Positions 5,599-6,564 of a stretch of 6,564 nucleotides of DNA are shown piece by piece (positions within the stretch are counted from its first letter, which is position 1; the number at the start of each line of letters is the position of its first letter). Source of the stretch: CAZVTU01 sp964630295 (GTDB lineage: Bacteria > Patescibacteriota > Minisyncoccia > Minisyncoccales > RBG-13-42-11); NCBI GenBank assembly GCA_964630295.1, contig CAZVTU010000033.1, positions 1-6,564 of the forward strand. The letters run 5' to 3'. The notes beneath the pieces are model-generated. The model saw only the letters and a program-made list of their open reading frames with translations, was not told where the DNA came from and made no database searches. The position numbers and the translations under genes were made by a program.

Positions 5599-6564
5599 AA
5601 CCAAAAGAGCCAATTTAGATAAATATCAAGATTTAATCCCTTCAAAGATATTAAAAGAAATAGAGGAGCTGAAAGAAGATTTAAAAGGACTAAAGGTTTT
5701 TCACATTAATGCTACTCCCCGGGGAGGAGGAGTAGCTGAGATTCTAAAAAGTTTAGTACCCCTAATGAAAGGAGTAGGATTAAAAGCAGATTGGTATACT
5801 ATTCCACCGCGGAATAATTTCTTTGAAATTACAAAAAAAATGCATAATGCTCTTCAGGGTAAAAAGTATCGTTTTCCTTATTCAGCTAGAAAGAAATATA
5901 TTCTTCATATGTCCCGGACTACTGAACTAATGAGAGATATGAAGCCAGACATTTGGGTAATTCATGATCCTCAACCCGCCGGTGTAATTATGTTTCTTCC
6001 TAACTTTCATCCTTCAATTTCTCGTCTCCATATTGATTTAACTTCTCCCAACCGAGAAGTTTGGAAGTTTGTTACCAGTTTTCTGGAGGGTTACGATAAA
6101 GTCATTTTAAGTTCGAAAGAATTTCTTAAAGAAGAAATCAAAGAAAAATCAATAATTTTTCAACCAGCAATCGATATTCTAAATCCAAAGAACCAGCCAC
6201 TTTCTCTAAACAACGCCAATGAAATTTTAAGAAATTTTGGCATCAATCCAGACAAACCCTTAATTACCCAAGTATCACGATTCGATCCCTGGAAGGATCC
6301 CTTTGGCGTAGTTGAGGCTTATCAATTAGCAAAAAAGAAAATTCCCGATTTACAACTAGCATTAGTTGGCTTATTTTTAGCTCGAGACGATCCAGAAGCA
6401 GAAAGAGTTTATCAGAAAGTCGAAAAGAAAGGAGAGAAGGATCCAAATATTTTTCTTTTTGCCCAACGAGAAGTTTTAGGAAGTTTAAAGGTTCATGTTT
6501 TTGTTAATGCTCTTCAGGTGGCTTCAGATGTAATTTTACAAAAATCAATTCGAGAAGGTTTTGG
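5582..6564 (+). CDS. treT: TreT-like trehalose synthase, GT4 glycosyltransferase (3' end outside window)
   Basis: The frame opens at ATG 5582 and stays open to the window edge, giving 327 codons plus two bases. Family members have about 400 residues, so roughly 80 are missing. It matches trehalose glycosyltransferring synthase (TreT), which joins glucose to a nucleotide-activated glucose to form trehalose. Landmarks are HINATPRGGGVAEIL (41-55, glycine loop), HDPQP (128-132), RLHIDLTSPN (148-157), ITQVSRFDPWKDP (228-240, with R233 and K238 at the sugar-nucleotide phosphate site), and ASDVILQKSIREGFG (314-328), the start of the GT4 EX7E motif. The window ends within that motif, so the second glutamate cannot be checked. 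Related GT4 enzymes such as trehalose phosphorylase share several motifs, so the exact reaction is likely but not certain. The start overlaps the Nudix gene by 17 bases. AGAAG at 5573-5577 is only a poor Shine-Dalgarno. The product should be cytoplasmic, supplying trehalose as an osmolyte or reserve. Confidence 0.85.
   Translation, partial: MLPLVKTKRANLDKYQDLIPSKILKEIEELKEDLKGLKVFHINATPRGGGVAEILKSLVPLMKGVGLKADWYTIPPRNNFFEITKKMHNALQGKKYRFPYSARKKYILHMSRTTELMRDMKPDIWVIHDPQPAGVIMFLPNFHPSISRLHIDLTSPNREVWKFVTSFLEGYDKVILSSKEFLKEEIKEKSIIFQPAIDILNPKNQPLSLNNANEILRNFGINPDKPLITQVSRFDPWKDPFGVVEAYQLAKKKIPDLQLALVGLFLARDDPEAERVYQKVEKKGEKDPNIFLFAQREVLGSLKVHVFVNALQVASDVILQKSIREGF

Noticed and set aside
6264..6446. 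Minus-strand open frame near the right edge
   Set aside because: It lies opposite the TreT segment with the SRFDPWK motif; the plus-strand frame is the real one.
1366..6564. Alternative genetic code with TGA read as glycine, as in some CPR groups
   Set aside because: All complete genes end in TAA and conserved glycines use GGN codons; no in-frame TGA is needed to keep a domain intact.
1..6564. CRISPR array, tRNA, rRNA, insertion sequence or defence island
   Set aside because: No regularly spaced repeats, cloverleaf-like sequence, transposase motif or defence-family domain was seen on reading the strands.

Overview
The window looks like a piece of a small, AT-rich bacterial genome, most plausibly a Patescibacteria/CPR-type lineage assembled from a metagenome. 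This taxonomic guess is an inference. It rests on the tightly packed, all-forward gene string, the almost complete absence of Shine-Dalgarno sequences in that string, the half-size MFS protein, and the particular mix of YjbQ, PolX with PHP domain, Nudix and a TreT-like glycosyltransferase. All six complete genes end in TAA, and no in-frame TGA codon argues for an altered code.

Layout. Bases 1-157 are non-coding: a weak terminator-like hairpin with a T8 tract, then two small hairpins carrying the same GAAAGA loop, then a good Shine-Dalgarno. Bases 158-1219 encode a secreted alpha/alpha-toroid protein with prenyltransferase/squalene-oxidase-type repeats. This gene is clearly richer in G+C (about 45-58% in two hand-counted 60-base lines) than everything downstream (about 27-38% in three). 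It is closed by a strong intrinsic terminator at 1282-1320. A promoter at 1318-1346 begins inside the tail of that terminator and starts a tight operon running off the right edge.

The operon holds, in order: an LPG-synthase-type integral membrane protein (1366-2361), a YjbQ/UPF0047 protein (2351-2755), a six-helix half-MFS protein (2757-3416), DNA polymerase X with a PHP domain (3425-5149), an Ap4A-hydrolase-like Nudix enzyme (5152-5598), and a TreT-like trehalose synthase (5582-6564, cut by the window edge). Junctions range from 17-base overlaps to 8-base gaps, so co-transcription is likely. The products do not form one obvious pathway. PolX (gap repair) and the Nudix enzyme (nucleotide clean-up) fit together as maintenance functions; the two membrane proteins and the trehalose synthase point to envelope or osmolyte chemistry.

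I see no CRISPR array, tRNA, rRNA, transposase or recognisable defence system. The most unusual points are the composition and translation-signal break between the first gene and the operon, the twin hairpins before the secreted protein, the fused terminator-promoter with a very short leader, and the half-size MFS protein.
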